Shown here one piece after another: positions 24,328 to 32,965 of a stretch of DNA of 35,769 bases. A program made the position numbers and the translations under genes. Origin of the DNA: Desulforhopalus sp. (lineage in GTDB: Bacteria; Desulfobacterota; Desulfobulbia; Desulfobulbales; Desulfocapsaceae). The first letter of the stretch is position 1, and each line of letters begins with the position of its first letter. Below the pieces are notes generated by a model. That model did not search any database. It saw nothing but the letters and a program-made list of their open reading frames with translations, and had not been told where the DNA came from. The stretch lies in NCBI GenBank assembly GCA_013139415.1, contig WTAT01000020.1:1-35769 (forward strand), written 5' to 3'.

Positions 24328-24768
24328 ATGCAAACACTTATTCTCGGAATCGGTAATGAACTTTTGGGAGACGAAGGGGTTGGGGTACATGCAGCCCGCC
24401 TTCTTCGTGAAGAAAGCTTACCAAAACAGACAAAGATATTAGAGGTCGGTACCGCTATCCTAGACGCCCTGCCAGACCTGGAACAGGCAGATCGAGTAAT
24501 TATACTCGACGCCATGAAAGACGACCAACCTCCGGGGACAGTTTACAAGATATCCTTGGATCACTGTAGCGGTACATCATGCATCGCCTCAATGCACGGT
24601 TTTGATATTTTCCGTGTACTGGCCCTTGCCGGGCGCAGCACCCCCCCGCCGGTTATGGTCTTCGGGGTGGAACCGCAAGAGATCGGCTGGTCACTTGAGC
24701 TCTCAGCTTCGGTAGCCAAATCCATGCCATACCTGCTTGACGCGGTACGAGCGGAGTTGATGAACTAG
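24328..24768 (+). CDS. Hydrogenase maturation endopeptidase, HyaD/HybD family
   Basis: Nickel-dependent protease of 146 residues that removes the C-terminal peptide of the large subunit after metal insertion. Family motifs are present: ILGIGNELLGDEGVGVHA with the metal-ligating Glu, the Asp in VIILDAM, and the His in SMHGFDIF. Final gene of the hydrogenase operon, 73 bases after the large subunit and followed by an intrinsic terminator. No other hyp genes lie in the window, so the remaining maturation factors must be elsewhere. Confidence 0.93.
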   Translation: MQTLILGIGNELLGDEGVGVHAARLLREESLPKQTKILEVGTAILDALPDLEQADRVIILDAMKDDQPPGTVYKISLDHCSGTSCIASMHGFDIFRVLALAGRSTPPPVMVFGVEPQEIGWSLELSASVAKSMPYLLDAVRAELMN

Positions 24769-24815
24769 GAGAAAAAAATAACAGGACACATCCTCTCAAC
24801 CTCTTGAGAAACAGA

Positions 24816-24842
24816 AAGGCCCCTAAAACAGGGGCCTTTTTT
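24816..24842 (+). terminator. Terminator of the hydrogenase operon
   Basis: A perfect 9-bp stem (AAGGCCCCT and AGGGGCCTT) with a 5-base loop runs into TTTTTT on the plus strand, 48 bases after the protease stop and in the gap between convergent genes. On the minus strand the T-run is weak, so it mainly serves the plus-strand operon. Confidence 0.92.
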
Positions 24843-24876
24843 CTTCTCTGAATTTTCTAGCAAACATCACAAAGCG

Positions 24877-25758
24877 CTATTCAATGTTTTGGACCTGCTC
24901 TCGCATTTTTTCCAGTTCACTCTTTAAATCTACAGTGAGATGTGCCACATTGGCATCGTTTATCTTTGACGCCAGGGTATTCACCTCCCGCAGGAACTCC
25001 TGAATGAGGAAATCAAGTTTTCGGCCAATACCGCTTTCTTCGGCAAGAAACAGCGTAAACTGCGCGATATGGCAACGCAATCGTACGATCTCTTCGGTAA
25101 CATCGGTTTTGTCAGACATAACGGCAACTTCCTGGGCCAAACGAGCCGGATCAAGCTGAACATTCGCCAACAGCTTTTCAAGCCTTTCCTGCAGATTTTT
25201 TTGCCGCTGTTCCAGTAATTCAGGGATATTTTTTTCGATGTTCTCGATTGTTTTTTCAAAAAACTTTAGCCGAGCTATAAGATCTGCAGCAAGCGCCTCA
25301 CCCTCCTGAGACCTCATCGTGTCACAACTCCCCAGAGCACTATCTATGACTTTTTCCGCCATCCCCCATACAACAGCCAAATCCTCGTCCCTCTGCTCTC
25401 GCGTCAGCACGTCAGGGTAACCGGCCAGCACCTGAGAGGTAATATCGCTTTCCAGCCCAAATTCATCGGACAGGGCTTGCAAAGCATTCCTGTAGTCTCC
25501 TGCCAGAGCCAAATTTACCTTAACCTCCTGCAGGTCTGAAAAATCACCGCTCACGGAAAGAAACAAGTCTACCCTGCCACGCAGGTGAGTCTCTGCTACC
25601 TTTTTTCGTATTCTTTCTTCCAATGAAGAATAGCCTCGCGGGAGTTTCATTTTCAGATCGAGGTATCTGTTATTGACACACCTGATCTCGGCTGTCCAAA
25701 CCCGGCCACCTTGTTCAAACTCTCCCCGGCCAAAACCGGTCATGCTTTTTATTGTCAT
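24877..25758 (-). CDS. yicC: YicC/YloC-family endoribonuclease
   Basis: Protein of 293 residues, the normal family length. The N-terminal YicC motif IKSMTGFGRGE, the central EIRCVNNRYLDLKMKLPR, and the C-terminal DUF1732 part with GRKLDFLIQEFLREVNTLASKINDA are all present. Family members are metal-dependent endoribonucleases linked to RNA turnover in late growth. It is usually immediately upstream of remA and gmk; here those genes lie at 18.2-19.1 kb on the same strand, separated by the truC-GNAT-hydrogenase block. Confidence 0.95.
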   Translation of the reverse strand: MTIKSMTGFGRGEFEQGGRVWTAEIRCVNNRYLDLKMKLPRGYSSLEERIRKKVAETHLRGRVDLFLSVSGDFSDLQEVKVNLALAGDYRNALQALSDEFGLESDITSQVLAGYPDVLTREQRDEDLAVVWGMAEKVIDSALGSCDTMRSQEGEALAADLIARLKFFEKTIENIEKNIPELLEQRQKNLQERLEKLLANVQLDPARLAQEVAVMSDKTDVTEEIVRLRCHIAQFTLFLAEESGIGRKLDFLIQEFLREVNTLASKINDANVAHLTVDLKSELEKMREQVQNIE

Positions 25759-25797
25759 GCAATCGCCCTATGTTCAAACTTTATCCACAATAAACGT

Positions 25798-25857
25798 GAC
25801 TCTTTTTAGTACCCCCTTGAGGGGTGCTCTGTTCTGTACCCCCTTGAGGGAGTAAAA
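25798..25857 (+). repeat. R1 repeat fragment
   Basis: Truncated R1 unit with two TACCCCCTTGAGGG-type palindromes in a row, matching the middle of copy d but lacking both conserved ends. It is followed 24 bases later by the complete copy f, giving a nested or adjacent pair upstream of yicC. Confidence 0.7.
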
Positions 25858-25880
25858 ATAAAAGAAAATAATAAATATCT

Positions 25881-26003
25881 AACCCCGGTAAACGGGAAAA
25901 TAAGCCGGGATAAGTGCCTTGGTGGTATGTTCAAAGTATTAGCTTTAATAGTACTTTCCGTTTTCTTGTTTTTTATGACAGTATTTCAGGAGTAAGGCAC
26001 TAA
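25881..26003 (+). repeat. R1 dispersed repeat, long variant (copy f)
   Basis: A 123-bp copy with AACCCCGGTAAACGGG at the left and GAGTAAGGCACTAA at the right. TAAGTGCCTT near the left is the inverted form of the right end, as in copy a, while the AT-rich middle differs from copy a. It lies between the Skp-like gene and yicC. Confidence 0.88.
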
Positions 26004-26011
26004 AGCACTAA

Positions 26012-26056
26012 AAACGACAAAACGATGTAGAAGGATAGCCCCCCTACACCGTTTTG
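26012..26056 (-). terminator. Probable terminator of the Skp-like gene
   Basis: The arms CAAAACGATGTAG (26018-26030) and CTACACCGTTTTG (26044-26056) form a stem with one mismatch. Read on the minus strand the stem is followed by TCGTTTTT, 33 bases beyond the stop of the Skp-like gene. Confidence 0.72.
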
Positions 26057-26089
26057 CCAACAACCATATCAGTAACACATTCACGAAAA

Positions 26090-26617
26090 TTATTTTTTTG
26101 CTAATGCTCCGTTCAGTTTCTTAATAATAACTTTTGTAATATCAACTTTCTGGTCAAAATAGATGACGCTTTTAGCGTCTAATATTGCAGAGAATCCGTT
26201 CTCTGCACCATATTTGTCAACGACCTTTTCCAGAGCTTTGAGAATCGGCTCGAGTTCCTTGTCTTGCATGTTTTTCATTTCCATACGAGCATCCTCAGTC
26301 TTAGCCTGAAGGTCCCTACCGCTTTTCTGAAACTCCCGAACCTTCTCTGCCCTTTTCGTCTCACTCCAGGCAGAACTTTTTTTCTTTATCTCATCCTGCA
26401 ACCCTTTGAGGTCATCTTCCTCTGCCTTGAATTTGGACTGAAGGCTCTTCATCTTTTCGTCAAACCGCGCTTTCGCTGCCTTGCCCGCATCGCATTCAAC
26501 AATGATTTGTTGAACATTCATGACACCGATCTTCAGATCGGCAGAAAAACAGTTATTTGAAGCAAAAAAGACCAGTGAAAAGATCAATCCTGCTAATAGG
26601 TTTCTTTGAAATGTCAT
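26090..26617 (-). CDS. skp: Skp/OmpH-like periplasmic chaperone
   Basis: Exported protein of 175 residues. The Sec signal peptide ends near NNCFSA. The mature part begins DLKIGVMNVQQIIVECDAGK, the conserved OmpH beta strand, then has a long charged coiled coil (about residues 50-130) and returns to a beta-rich end (FSAILDAKSVIYFDQKVDIT). Skp escorts outer-membrane proteins across the periplasm. The ATG at 26617 has GGAG about 7 bases before it; an ATG at 26629 overlaps that site and is less likely. It follows pal on the same strand after 38 bases. Confidence 0.88.
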   Translation of the reverse strand: MTFQRNLLAGLIFSLVFFASNNCFSADLKIGVMNVQQIIVECDAGKAAKARFDEKMKSLQSKFKAEEDDLKGLQDEIKKKSSAWSETKRAEKVREFQKSGRDLQAKTEDARMEMKNMQDKELEPILKALEKVVDKYGAENGFSAILDAKSVIYFDQKVDITKVIIKKLNGALAKK

Positions 26618-26655
26618 TATTGTCTCCATAATATTTGTTAATAATCAAACAGTTT

Positions 26656-27171
26656 CTATTCTACAACCACAAAATCTGCCCGTCTGTTCTGAGCCCAGGA
26701 GAGCTCGTCATGTCCGTGGAGCAACATTCTCTCTTCACCATAGCTTACAGTACTGAGTTTAGCCTCGTCAACGCCGAGGTTTACCAAATATTTCTTGGCA
26801 CTCAACGCACGTCTTTCACCCAAAGCCATATTGTACTCGTTCGTGCCACGCTGATCACAGTTCCCTTCTATTGTTATATCGTAATCCTTCTGACTCTTAA
26901 TGTATTCAGCGTTATTTTCGACACGTGGACCCTGATCTCCTCTGATATCCGAAGAATCAAAATCAAAATAAACGGGAAGCATTCCCCCAGTAGTGCGGCC
27001 TTCACTGATTCCCAGAGGCTTTGAATCAAGCGACTCTTCGACACCCATAGCCTCCCCCTTATCCTCCACCTTCAATGCTTGATCAGTTTCACTTTTTGAT
27101 CCACAACCGGATAAAGTCATAACAGATACACACAGCAAAACCGGTAGCATAGCTTTTATTTTTCTTACCAT
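26656..27171 (-). CDS. pal: Peptidoglycan-associated lipoprotein Pal
   Basis: Outer-membrane lipoprotein of 171 residues. A signal peptide with lipobox LSGC is followed by a flexible acidic linker and a C-terminal OmpA-like peptidoglycan-binding domain: VYFDFDSSDIR, TIEGNCDQRGTNEYNMALGERRALSAKKYLVNLGV and QNRRADFVV. This is the Pal form of the domain (GN-CDQRGT-EYN). It links the outer membrane to the cell wall in the Tol-Pal system. The ATG at 27171 has GGAGG 8 bases upstream. tolB is not visible; the Skp-like gene follows. Confidence 0.94.
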   Translation of the reverse strand: MVRKIKAMLPVLLCVSVMTLSGCGSKSETDQALKVEDKGEAMGVEESLDSKPLGISEGRTTGGMLPVYFDFDSSDIRGDQGPRVENNAEYIKSQKDYDITIEGNCDQRGTNEYNMALGERRALSAKKYLVNLGVDEAKLSTVSYGEERMLLHGHDELSWAQNRRADFVVVE

Positions 27172-27419
27172 GGAAAGAACCTCCAAAGGTCAATAATTAT
27201 TTTTCAAAAAAATATAATTTCAAAGTGACAATTTCGGTAAAAAACCCTCACTTGCAATTTGATTAACAGGCAGTTAACCATACAAACAAATGTCAGAAAA
27301 TCAACTGATTTTTTCCTTGCCTGGCAAGGATCCAACGAAAAAAAACATAGGCTGTGCCATCAATGTCGGAAGAGTTTTCAAAACTGAAATGTCTCCCTGA
27401 GACACACCTCTAATAGAGA

Positions 27420-27432
27420 GGTAAATTTTACC
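27420..27432. promoter_or_regulatory. Palindrome in the 367-bp divergent gap between pal and the 27554 gene
   Basis: The gap 27187-27553 has no gene. It contains the palindrome GGTAAATTTTACC (27420-27432), a neighbouring hairpin ACCTCT-N5-AGAGGT and AGTTTTCAAAACT (about 27372-27384). These could be operator sites for either divergent gene; no known factor motif is recognised. Confidence 0.3.
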
Positions 27433-27553
27433 CGACCACGTGAAATTTACGCTAGTGATTATTGTATTTTCAGATTATAAAGAAACTCTAGGAATATCTG
27501 AAAAATTACCTATCCCATCTTCCTTGGGAGACGACAACTATATGGAGATTTGA

Positions 27554-27976
27554 ATGGCCAAAGTAAATATCAGCCCCAACAGAACCACCGATAAAACCAT
27601 CCGCACTATTGACCGTAAACGAGAACAGGAACGCCGAAAAATGTTTCTGAGAGCAAAAGATCATGCCCCGGAATTTGCCGCAAAATTAGTTCAGCGCCTG
27701 ATCGACAGAGAAATCATTGAGACGACATCCGTTACTGAAATCAGAGAAGCCTTTGAAAATCAGTTGGGTAAACTTGGCTATATCGAAGAGTTCGAACTGC
27801 AGATGAAGATAGCCCCGGTTCGAACCATTGCTCAGGATCCTAATGTAGTGAGCCTCTATTTCACCCAATATATAGTTGAAGATCTCATCGAACATCCGGC
27901 AATCCAAGATATCTTTGGTGACGACCTCGATATTTACCGGGCGGTTGATTCTATCTTCAGAGTTCTCAGACAATAA
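27554..27976 (+). CDS. Conserved-looking cytoplasmic protein of unknown function
   Basis: Protein of 140 residues without signal peptide, membrane helix or cysteine motif. The N-terminus is basic (RTTDKTIRTIDRKREQERRKMF). The rest is predominantly helical and acidic, with KLVQRLIDREIIETTSVTEIREAF and EDLIEHPAIQDIFGDDLDIYRAVDSIF. TGGAG precedes the ATG at a suitable distance. It is followed 14 bases later by a radical SAM gene on the same strand, so the two are probably co-expressed and may work together. No family was recognised; it could be a small partner or substrate-delivery protein. Confidence 0.75.
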   Translation: MAKVNISPNRTTDKTIRTIDRKREQERRKMFLRAKDHAPEFAAKLVQRLIDREIIETTSVTEIREAFENQLGKLGYIEEFELQMKIAPVRTIAQDPNVVSLYFTQYIVEDLIEHPAIQDIFGDDLDIYRAVDSIFRVLRQ

Positions 27977-27990
27977 ATTGAACATCCTAA

Positions 27991-29277
27991 ATGGAACATC
28001 CTAAAAATTTCCCTGCCCTGCTCTTTGCCGATGGGGAGGGAAATATCCGAGAATTCACCGACCTTGAAGTAGTCGGCATGAGTAATGGAAATTTCATTCG
28101 GCCCGCTCTTGAGGACTGGATTCCAATGCCCGAAGGCAGTGATCTCTTCACCCTGCCAGGACGTCTTCCCGTCGGTTGGGACCCTCACTCAGGGGAACCA
28201 GTTCTCCTCACCGAGAACCCATATGAAGCAGGCAAACCGGTCCAGGCGGTAGCCGCCTTCATGGCACCTGCCCATACTGCCATCTTTTCCAGTAGTTATC
28301 AGACCCAACCGGGTGCCCCCACCCTGCCGCTCTTTGCCTACACTGCAGTTGGCTGGTATCTGGACAGCTTTTGGGTAACCGGATTTCGCAGCGACATTGA
28401 TAAACGACAGGACGCCGATCAGTACCGTCAGGCCGACGTCACAAAGCGTACCAGGAAAAAACTTCAGCAATTTAAAGACAACCGGCTCATCCAGCACTTG
28501 GGCAAATGTTGTCTCACCTATGGATGCCCGGCCGCCCGAAATTACTTCCTCGGTCGCTGGGAAGCCCCTTTACCGACATCGCCCAGCTGCAATGCTCGGT
28601 GCCTCGGTTGCATTTCTCTGCAAGCATCCGGCTGTTGTCCTTCAACACAGGACCGGATCACTTTTGTGCCAAGTGTAGGGGAAATAAGTCAAATTGCCAT
28701 CTCCCACCTTGATACAGCCGAAAATCCAATTGTCAGCTTTGGTCAAGGCTGCGAGGGCGAGCCACTTTTACAGGCCGATGTCATCGAAAAAGCTATCCAA
28801 CGTATCCGCAGTAAAACTTCCAGGGGCACAATAAACCTTAACTCAAATTCCAGCCTCCCGGTGAGTGTCAAACGACTTGCTGTTGCCGGACTGGACAGCA
28901 TTCGTGTCAGCCTTAATTCGGCACAGCAAGATTGCTATAACCTCTATTTTCGCCCTACCAATTATAGTTTTTCTGATGTCATGAAATCCATTGATGTCAT
29001 GAAGGAAAGTGGTCGTTTTGTTTCCCTTAACTATTTCGTTCTCCCAGGTTTTACCGACTCAATCCAGGAGTTTGAGGCATTTTGCACGTTGATTAGGCGC
29101 CACCATCCTAATTTTATCCAGCTGCGCAACCTGAATATGGATCCGGAATGGTACCAGCAAAGCCTCGCGCTATCAAAAGAAACTCAGACACTAGGCATTA
29201 GCCAATGGTTTGATATGGTGCAAAAAGAATTCCCCGCTCTCCGTTTTGGCTATTTTAATCCACAGGTAAATCCATAG
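27991..29277 (+). CDS. Radical SAM protein of unknown specificity
   Basis: Protein of 428 residues. The radical SAM cluster motif CX3CX2C occurs as SCNARCLGC (about residues 202-210), followed by FGQGCEGEPLL in the position of the usual GGEP motif, SLNSAQQDCYNLYFRP and NYFVLPGFTDS, typical of a partial TIM barrel. Additional cysteines (CCLTYGC before and SGCC after the motif) might bind a further metal. An N-terminal domain of about 170 residues without recognised motifs precedes the barrel. There is no clear ribosome-binding site at 27991; coupling to the preceding gene is possible. The substrate cannot be deduced. Confidence 0.85.
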   Translation: MEHPKNFPALLFADGEGNIREFTDLEVVGMSNGNFIRPALEDWIPMPEGSDLFTLPGRLPVGWDPHSGEPVLLTENPYEAGKPVQAVAAFMAPAHTAIFSSSYQTQPGAPTLPLFAYTAVGWYLDSFWVTGFRSDIDKRQDADQYRQADVTKRTRKKLQQFKDNRLIQHLGKCCLTYGCPAARNYFLGRWEAPLPTSPSCNARCLGCISLQASGCCPSTQDRITFVPSVGEISQIAISHLDTAENPIVSFGQGCEGEPLLQADVIEKAIQRIRSKTSRGTINLNSNSSLPVSVKRLAVAGLDSIRVSLNSAQQDCYNLYFRPTNYSFSDVMKSIDVMKESGRFVSLNYFVLPGFTDSIQEFEAFCTLIRRHHPNFIQLRNLNMDPEWYQQSLALSKETQTLGISQWFDMVQKEFPALRFGYFNPQVNP

Positions 29278-29314
29278 CTAATCAATGACTCCTATTGCTT
29301 GTACCCTGCTCAAT

Positions 29315-29345
29315 GCCCACTCCCCGTGGGCTCTGAGATTTTTTC
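29315..29345 (+). terminator. Probable terminator after the radical SAM gene
   Basis: The 6-bp GC-rich stem GCCCAC-TCCCC-GTGGGC is followed after eight bases by TTTTTT, 37 bases past the stop. The separation of stem and T-run weakens the call. Confidence 0.5.
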
Positions 29346-29446
29346 AAAGAACAGTTATGGCTGATTTGCCTTTGCATTCTCTTCATGATAGGATATGATG
29401 TTATTTAATAAAGCTTATCAATATTTATTCATCTTGAGGTAGAATC

Positions 29447-29863
29447 ATGGAACAGTTTCCAAACATGCGGCTAACGACCCAACGGCAAATCATTTTGGAA
29501 GAATTGGAAAAAGTAACCTCCCATCCCACCGCCAACGAGGTTTATGACATGGTGCGCAGGCGTTTGCCTCGTATCGGCCTTGGAACTGTGTACAGGAACT
29601 TGGAACTCATGGCTAATAGCGGCATTATCCTCAAGCTTGAAGTCGGAGGCACTCAAAAGCGTTTCGATGCAACCGTCGAGCCCCACTACCACATTCGTTG
29701 CTCTTCATGCGGCAAGGTCAATGATATTAATATTGCTGTTCAGGAGCATATTAACCAGGAGGCCGAAAAAGCCAGCAACTACAAAATCCTCGGTCATCAT
29801 ATTGAATTTTCAGGAATATGCAGGAGCTGTTCTGAAAAAAGTATGGAGACAGCTACCAATTAA
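29447..29863 (+). CDS. Fur-family regulator, PerR-like
   Basis: DNA-binding metalloregulator of 138 residues. The N-terminal winged helix contains RLTTQRQIILEEL, HPTANEVYDMVRRRLPRIGLGTVYRNLELM. The C-terminal domain holds the His-rich sensing site (PHYHIRC, GHHIEF) and two CXXC pairs (CSSC and CRSC) for structural zinc. The pattern resembles PerR peroxide sensors more than Fur, but this cannot be settled by eye. GAGG lies 8 bases upstream of the ATG. The AT-rich upstream sequence contains TTATTTAATAA, a possible autoregulatory site. A clear terminator follows. Confidence 0.9.
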   Translation: MEQFPNMRLTTQRQIILEELEKVTSHPTANEVYDMVRRRLPRIGLGTVYRNLELMANSGIILKLEVGGTQKRFDATVEPHYHIRCSSCGKVNDINIAVQEHINQEAEKASNYKILGHHIEFSGICRSCSEKSMETATN

Positions 29864-29891
29864 TTTTTCTTGTATTTCCTCACCGTAGAAC

Positions 29892-29938
29892 GAAAAAAGG
29901 GGCAACGGCGGAAAATTCGTCGTTATCCCTTTTTTTGA
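29892..29938 (+). terminator. Terminator after the Fur-family gene
   Basis: AAAAAAGGGGCAACGGCG pairs imperfectly with CGTCGTTATCCCTTTTTTT across a short AT-rich loop. The A-run and T-run flank the stem, so it can work in both directions. It starts 29 bases after the stop. Confidence 0.85.
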
Positions 29939-29990
29939 TGATCACAAATATATTTTTTCAGTTTCAGACAAAAATCACTTTACTGAACCT

Positions 29991-30093
29991 TGATGGACTC
30001 GTAAAAAATACCCAAGGGGTATAGAAATCTGATCTACTTCGATTGCCCTTGGGGTGCAACAAAGTAAATGGAGATTTTTTTACGACGCCATGA
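29991..30093. repeat. R2 inverted-end element downstream of rny
   Basis: A 103-bp copy with ends TGATGGACTCGTAAAAAA and, reversed, TCATGGCGTCGTAAAAAAA. It shares TTGCCCTTGGGGTGCAA with the copy at 17941-18174 and contains a second CCCAAGGGGT string. Its right edge lies 2 bases from the rny stop codon. Confidence 0.82.
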
Positions 30094-30094
30094 T

Positions 30095-31660
30095 CTATTT
30101 TGCGAATTCCACAGCGCGGGTTTCCCGTATAACTGTAACCCGTATCTGACCAGGATAGGTTAGTTTGCTCTCTATCGCCCTGGCAATATCCTGGCTCAAA
30201 AGAGCAGCTTCCTCGTCTTTCACCTTGCCGGAATCGACAATTATCCGCAAGTCGCGTCCGGCCTGAATAGCATAGGATTTTTCAACCCCGCTGAATCCGT
30301 TGGCAATGGCCTCAAGGTCTTCAAGGCGTTTGACATAACTCTGCAGCATTTCCTTCCTCGCTCCAGGTCGAGCACCGGACAGGGCATCAGCAGACTGCAC
30401 CAGAATGTCAATAACGCTTTGAGGTGGCTGCTCCTCGTGATGAGCACCAATGGCATACACCACCTGCTCAGGTTCCCCGTATTTTTTCGCGAGATCACGA
30501 CCGATTATAGCATGGGATCCCTCTACTTCATGATCAACGGCCTTACCTATATCATGCAACAACCCAGCACGTTTGGCCATCTTCACATCTACGCCAAGTT
30601 CAGACGCCATTATCCCACAGAGAAAAGACACTTCTAGAGAATGCTGGAGAACATTCTGTCCATAACTGGTCCGGTATTTTAAACGTCCGAGCAATTTTAT
30701 CAGTTCAACATGCACTCCATGAGCCCCAACGTCAAAGGTCGCTTGCTCCCCGGATTCCCGCATACTGATTTCGAGTTCCTGGGTCATTTTTTCGACCACT
30801 TCCTCAATGCGACCGGGATGAATTCGACCGTCGCTAATAAGCTGCAGTAGAGACAATCGAGCAACTTCCCGCCGTACCGGATTAAAACCAGACAGAATCA
30901 CCGCTTCCGGAGTATCATCAATAATGATATCAATCCCCGTTGCAGCTTCGATAGCCCTGATATTCCGTCCTTCTCGACCAATGATCCGTCCTTTCATTTC
31001 GTCGCTTGGCAACGGAACCATTGAAACGGTTCTGTCTGCAACATAATCACCAGCATAACGAGAGATAGCCAGGGCCAGAATATTTTTCCCTTTCCGGTCC
31101 GCCTCCATCTTCATTTCGTTCTCTATCCTGACAAGTCTTTTGGCTGCTTCCATTCTCGCTTCACTTTCCAAAGAGTCCATAAGGAGCTTCTTGGCTTCTT
31201 CCTGACTTATCCCGGCTAGTTGTGCTAACTCGTAACGTTTTTTACTGACCAGCGCATCTATTTCCTTGTGCTTCTCATGCCATTCAAATTCCTGCTGTTT
31301 GACCTGGCGTTCACTATTGTAGAGTTCAGTCTGTTTCCGATCAAAACCGTCCCACTCTCGTTTCAAGCTATCTCTTTTTCGCTTTAGCTGTCGCTGCTCC
31401 TCTTTGAACTCGTCTCTTTCCGTCTTAAGCTCTGACTCCAAGGCCTGTTTAATCTGGAATGCCTTCTCCTTACTTTGCAGCAGCGCTTCTTTTTTTAGCT
31501 GTTCAGCTTCCTTTAGGGCTTTTTCTACAATCTCTTTACTTTGAATTTTTATATTTTTTTGGTGCCCCTCAACTACCAACTTCCTCAAGTAAATACCCAG
31601 GAAGGTACCAATAATGAGACTGACAAAGACGAGCAAATATGGATGGCTTGATAAACCCAT
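30095..31660 (-). CDS. rny: Ribonuclease Y
   Basis: Membrane-anchored endoribonuclease of 521 residues that initiates mRNA decay. An N-terminal helix (about 7-25) is followed by a long coiled coil (about 35-190), a KH RNA-binding domain ([35 protein letters not shown]) and an HD domain with the metal motif [12 protein letters not shown] and AIGAHHEE. Length and order are exactly those of the family. AGGAT precedes the ATG. It lies downstream of zapA and the candidate 6S RNA on the same strand. Confidence 0.97.
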   Translation of the reverse strand: MGLSSHPYLLVFVSLIIGTFLGIYLRKLVVEGHQKNIKIQSKEIVEKALKEAEQLKKEALLQSKEKAFQIKQALESELKTERDEFKEEQRQLKRKRDSLKREWDGFDRKQTELYNSERQVKQQEFEWHEKHKEIDALVSKKRYELAQLAGISQEEAKKLLMDSLESEARMEAAKRLVRIENEMKMEADRKGKNILALAISRYAGDYVADRTVSMVPLPSDEMKGRIIGREGRNIRAIEAATGIDIIIDDTPEAVILSGFNPVRREVARLSLLQLISDGRIHPGRIEEVVEKMTQELEISMRESGEQATFDVGAHGVHVELIKLLGRLKYRTSYGQNVLQHSLEVSFLCGIMASELGVDVKMAKRAGLLHDIGKAVDHEVEGSHAIIGRDLAKKYGEPEQVVYAIGAHHEEQPPQSVIDILVQSADALSGARPGARKEMLQSYVKRLEDLEAIANGFSGVEKSYAIQAGRDLRIIVDSGKVKDEEAALLSQDIARAIESKLTYPGQIRVTVIRETRAVEFAK

Positions 31661-32303
31661 TGAACAATCCTATCTGGTGATGACTGACAGGACAGAAGAA
31701 AAAAGCAGAAGAATGCAAAATAAATGGAGGGAATTTTGAGAAAACTCAAGCCTGCCACGTTTAGTGGCCGGACCATATCGAGCGGTATAAATAACAGCCA
31801 ACAATAACTTCGATTTTTGTTATTACTTACCTGGGGTCAACAACCTTTCAAACAAAAACACTCAACCAGTTGACAACCTCTCCTCAATTCTGCAGATAGT
31901 TCTAAGGCCATTGACCATTTTATTTCCCTGGCTACAACGCGCCATACATCATCAAACGCTGACTGTAACCAGGCTGAAACTGAACAATCCGTTTTACGTT
32001 CAGATAATTATAATACCAGTAAACAGACTTTTTTGCGTACTGCCCCTTTTTCAGGGGTTATTCCACGGTTTTATGTGAGAACAAGTCAACCTGGATACGC
32101 TGATCGAATCAGCTTATCCAGAGAAATATCTAAAAAAAAGCAGTCCTGCTTCCCTTTAATTTGTATTTTGTATCCAACAGCACTTTTCCGCTGACGTCAA
32201 TCTTCTGTTATATGTTTAACCGGTCTGATATTTCCAGAAATATTTTTTTGAAAAAAAGCCGGATAGAAAAAATAGCAAGCGAATAGCTCCATTCACCTCA
32301 AAT

Positions 32304-32425
32304 GGATGTCTCCCCACACTGCCGTGTCACCAGGAAAGTTAAACCTATAAAATAGGTGGGTAGCCTCATAATAACCTCAGCAAATTCGATAAACGATTTT
32401 CCTTTAACTATCAGTGGAGTCACCC
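32304..32425 (-). ncRNA. ssrS: Candidate 6S RNA (ssrS)
   Basis: The gap 31661-32606 contains no credible gene. Within it the minus strand has a long interrupted closing stem (GGGTGACTCCACTG near 32425-32412 with CAGTGTGGGGAGACATCC near 32321-32304). Inside is a segment resembling the 3' half of 6S RNA: CCCACCTAT-TTT-ATAGGTTTAAC, then ...CGGCAGTGTGGGGAG, comparable with the E. coli order CACCT-hairpin-GGGTTCAA...CGGCATCTCGGAG. Position directly downstream of zapA and on its strand agrees with the usual ssrS neighbourhood. About 122 nt is short for 6S RNA, so ends are uncertain and may extend outward. 6S RNA would sequester sigma-70 RNA polymerase in stationary phase. Confidence 0.45.
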
Positions 32426-32606
32426 TTTTTTTGGGAGTTGGCTCAACACACACTGAAGATCACCAACAGTGCAGGGAAAACTCTTGTTTCTAATATATTC
32501 AAGTAAAACTTTATAGATGTCGTTAGTACAGTTTTTAAGGATTTTCACCCTTTACAGAATTATAACAGACTTTCCAGTAAACGAAAACAAATTATACCTG
32601 CAGACA

Positions 32607-32906
32607 TCATTCCGACAGCAGTTTAGATCTAATTTCTTCATTGAGCCGGACAATTCTTTCCTCTGAATCCTTTTTATATCCTTCCAATTCATGCTTGAGT
32701 TTCACATAGCGGGACGCAATATTCAGGCAGGCTAGTATCGCTACCTTGCCAACAGGCAGGGTTCCTGTGGTTTGCGGCGAACTGGTTTCAACAAGTTCGC
32801 GTACCAGGGAAAGAATCGCCCTCATTTCCTCCTCCGAGGAAGCGGTATAAAATTTATATTCCTGTCCTAGCAGTTCAAATTTTATCAACCTTTCAGTTTC
32901 AGACAT
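32607..32906 (-). CDS. zapA: Cell division protein ZapA
   Basis: Small FtsZ-ring stabiliser of 99 residues. The N-terminal ZapA fold begins IKFELLGQEYKFYTASSEEEMRAILSLVREL, with KVAILACLNIASRYVKLKHELE and a C-terminal coiled coil (KKDSEERIVRLNEEIRSKL). Length matches the family. The upstream co-directional gene encodes a coiled-coil protein like ZapB, supporting a division-gene pair. The candidate 6S RNA and rny follow. Confidence 0.9.
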   Translation of the reverse strand: MSETERLIKFELLGQEYKFYTASSEEEMRAILSLVRELVETSSPQTTGTLPVGKVAILACLNIASRYVKLKHELEGYKKDSEERIVRLNEEIRSKLLSE

Positions 32907-32965
32907 ATCAATCCAGATCCACCATTAATTCTGCCGCGCAACATACATCGATCTGTATGCGTGTC

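Noticed and set aside
31661-32606. A riboswitch or tRNA in the zapA-rny gap
   Set aside because: No conserved TPP, cobalamin, c-di-GMP or SRP core sequence and no tRNA T-loop motif could be found; a 6S-like fold is the better, though uncertain, explanation.
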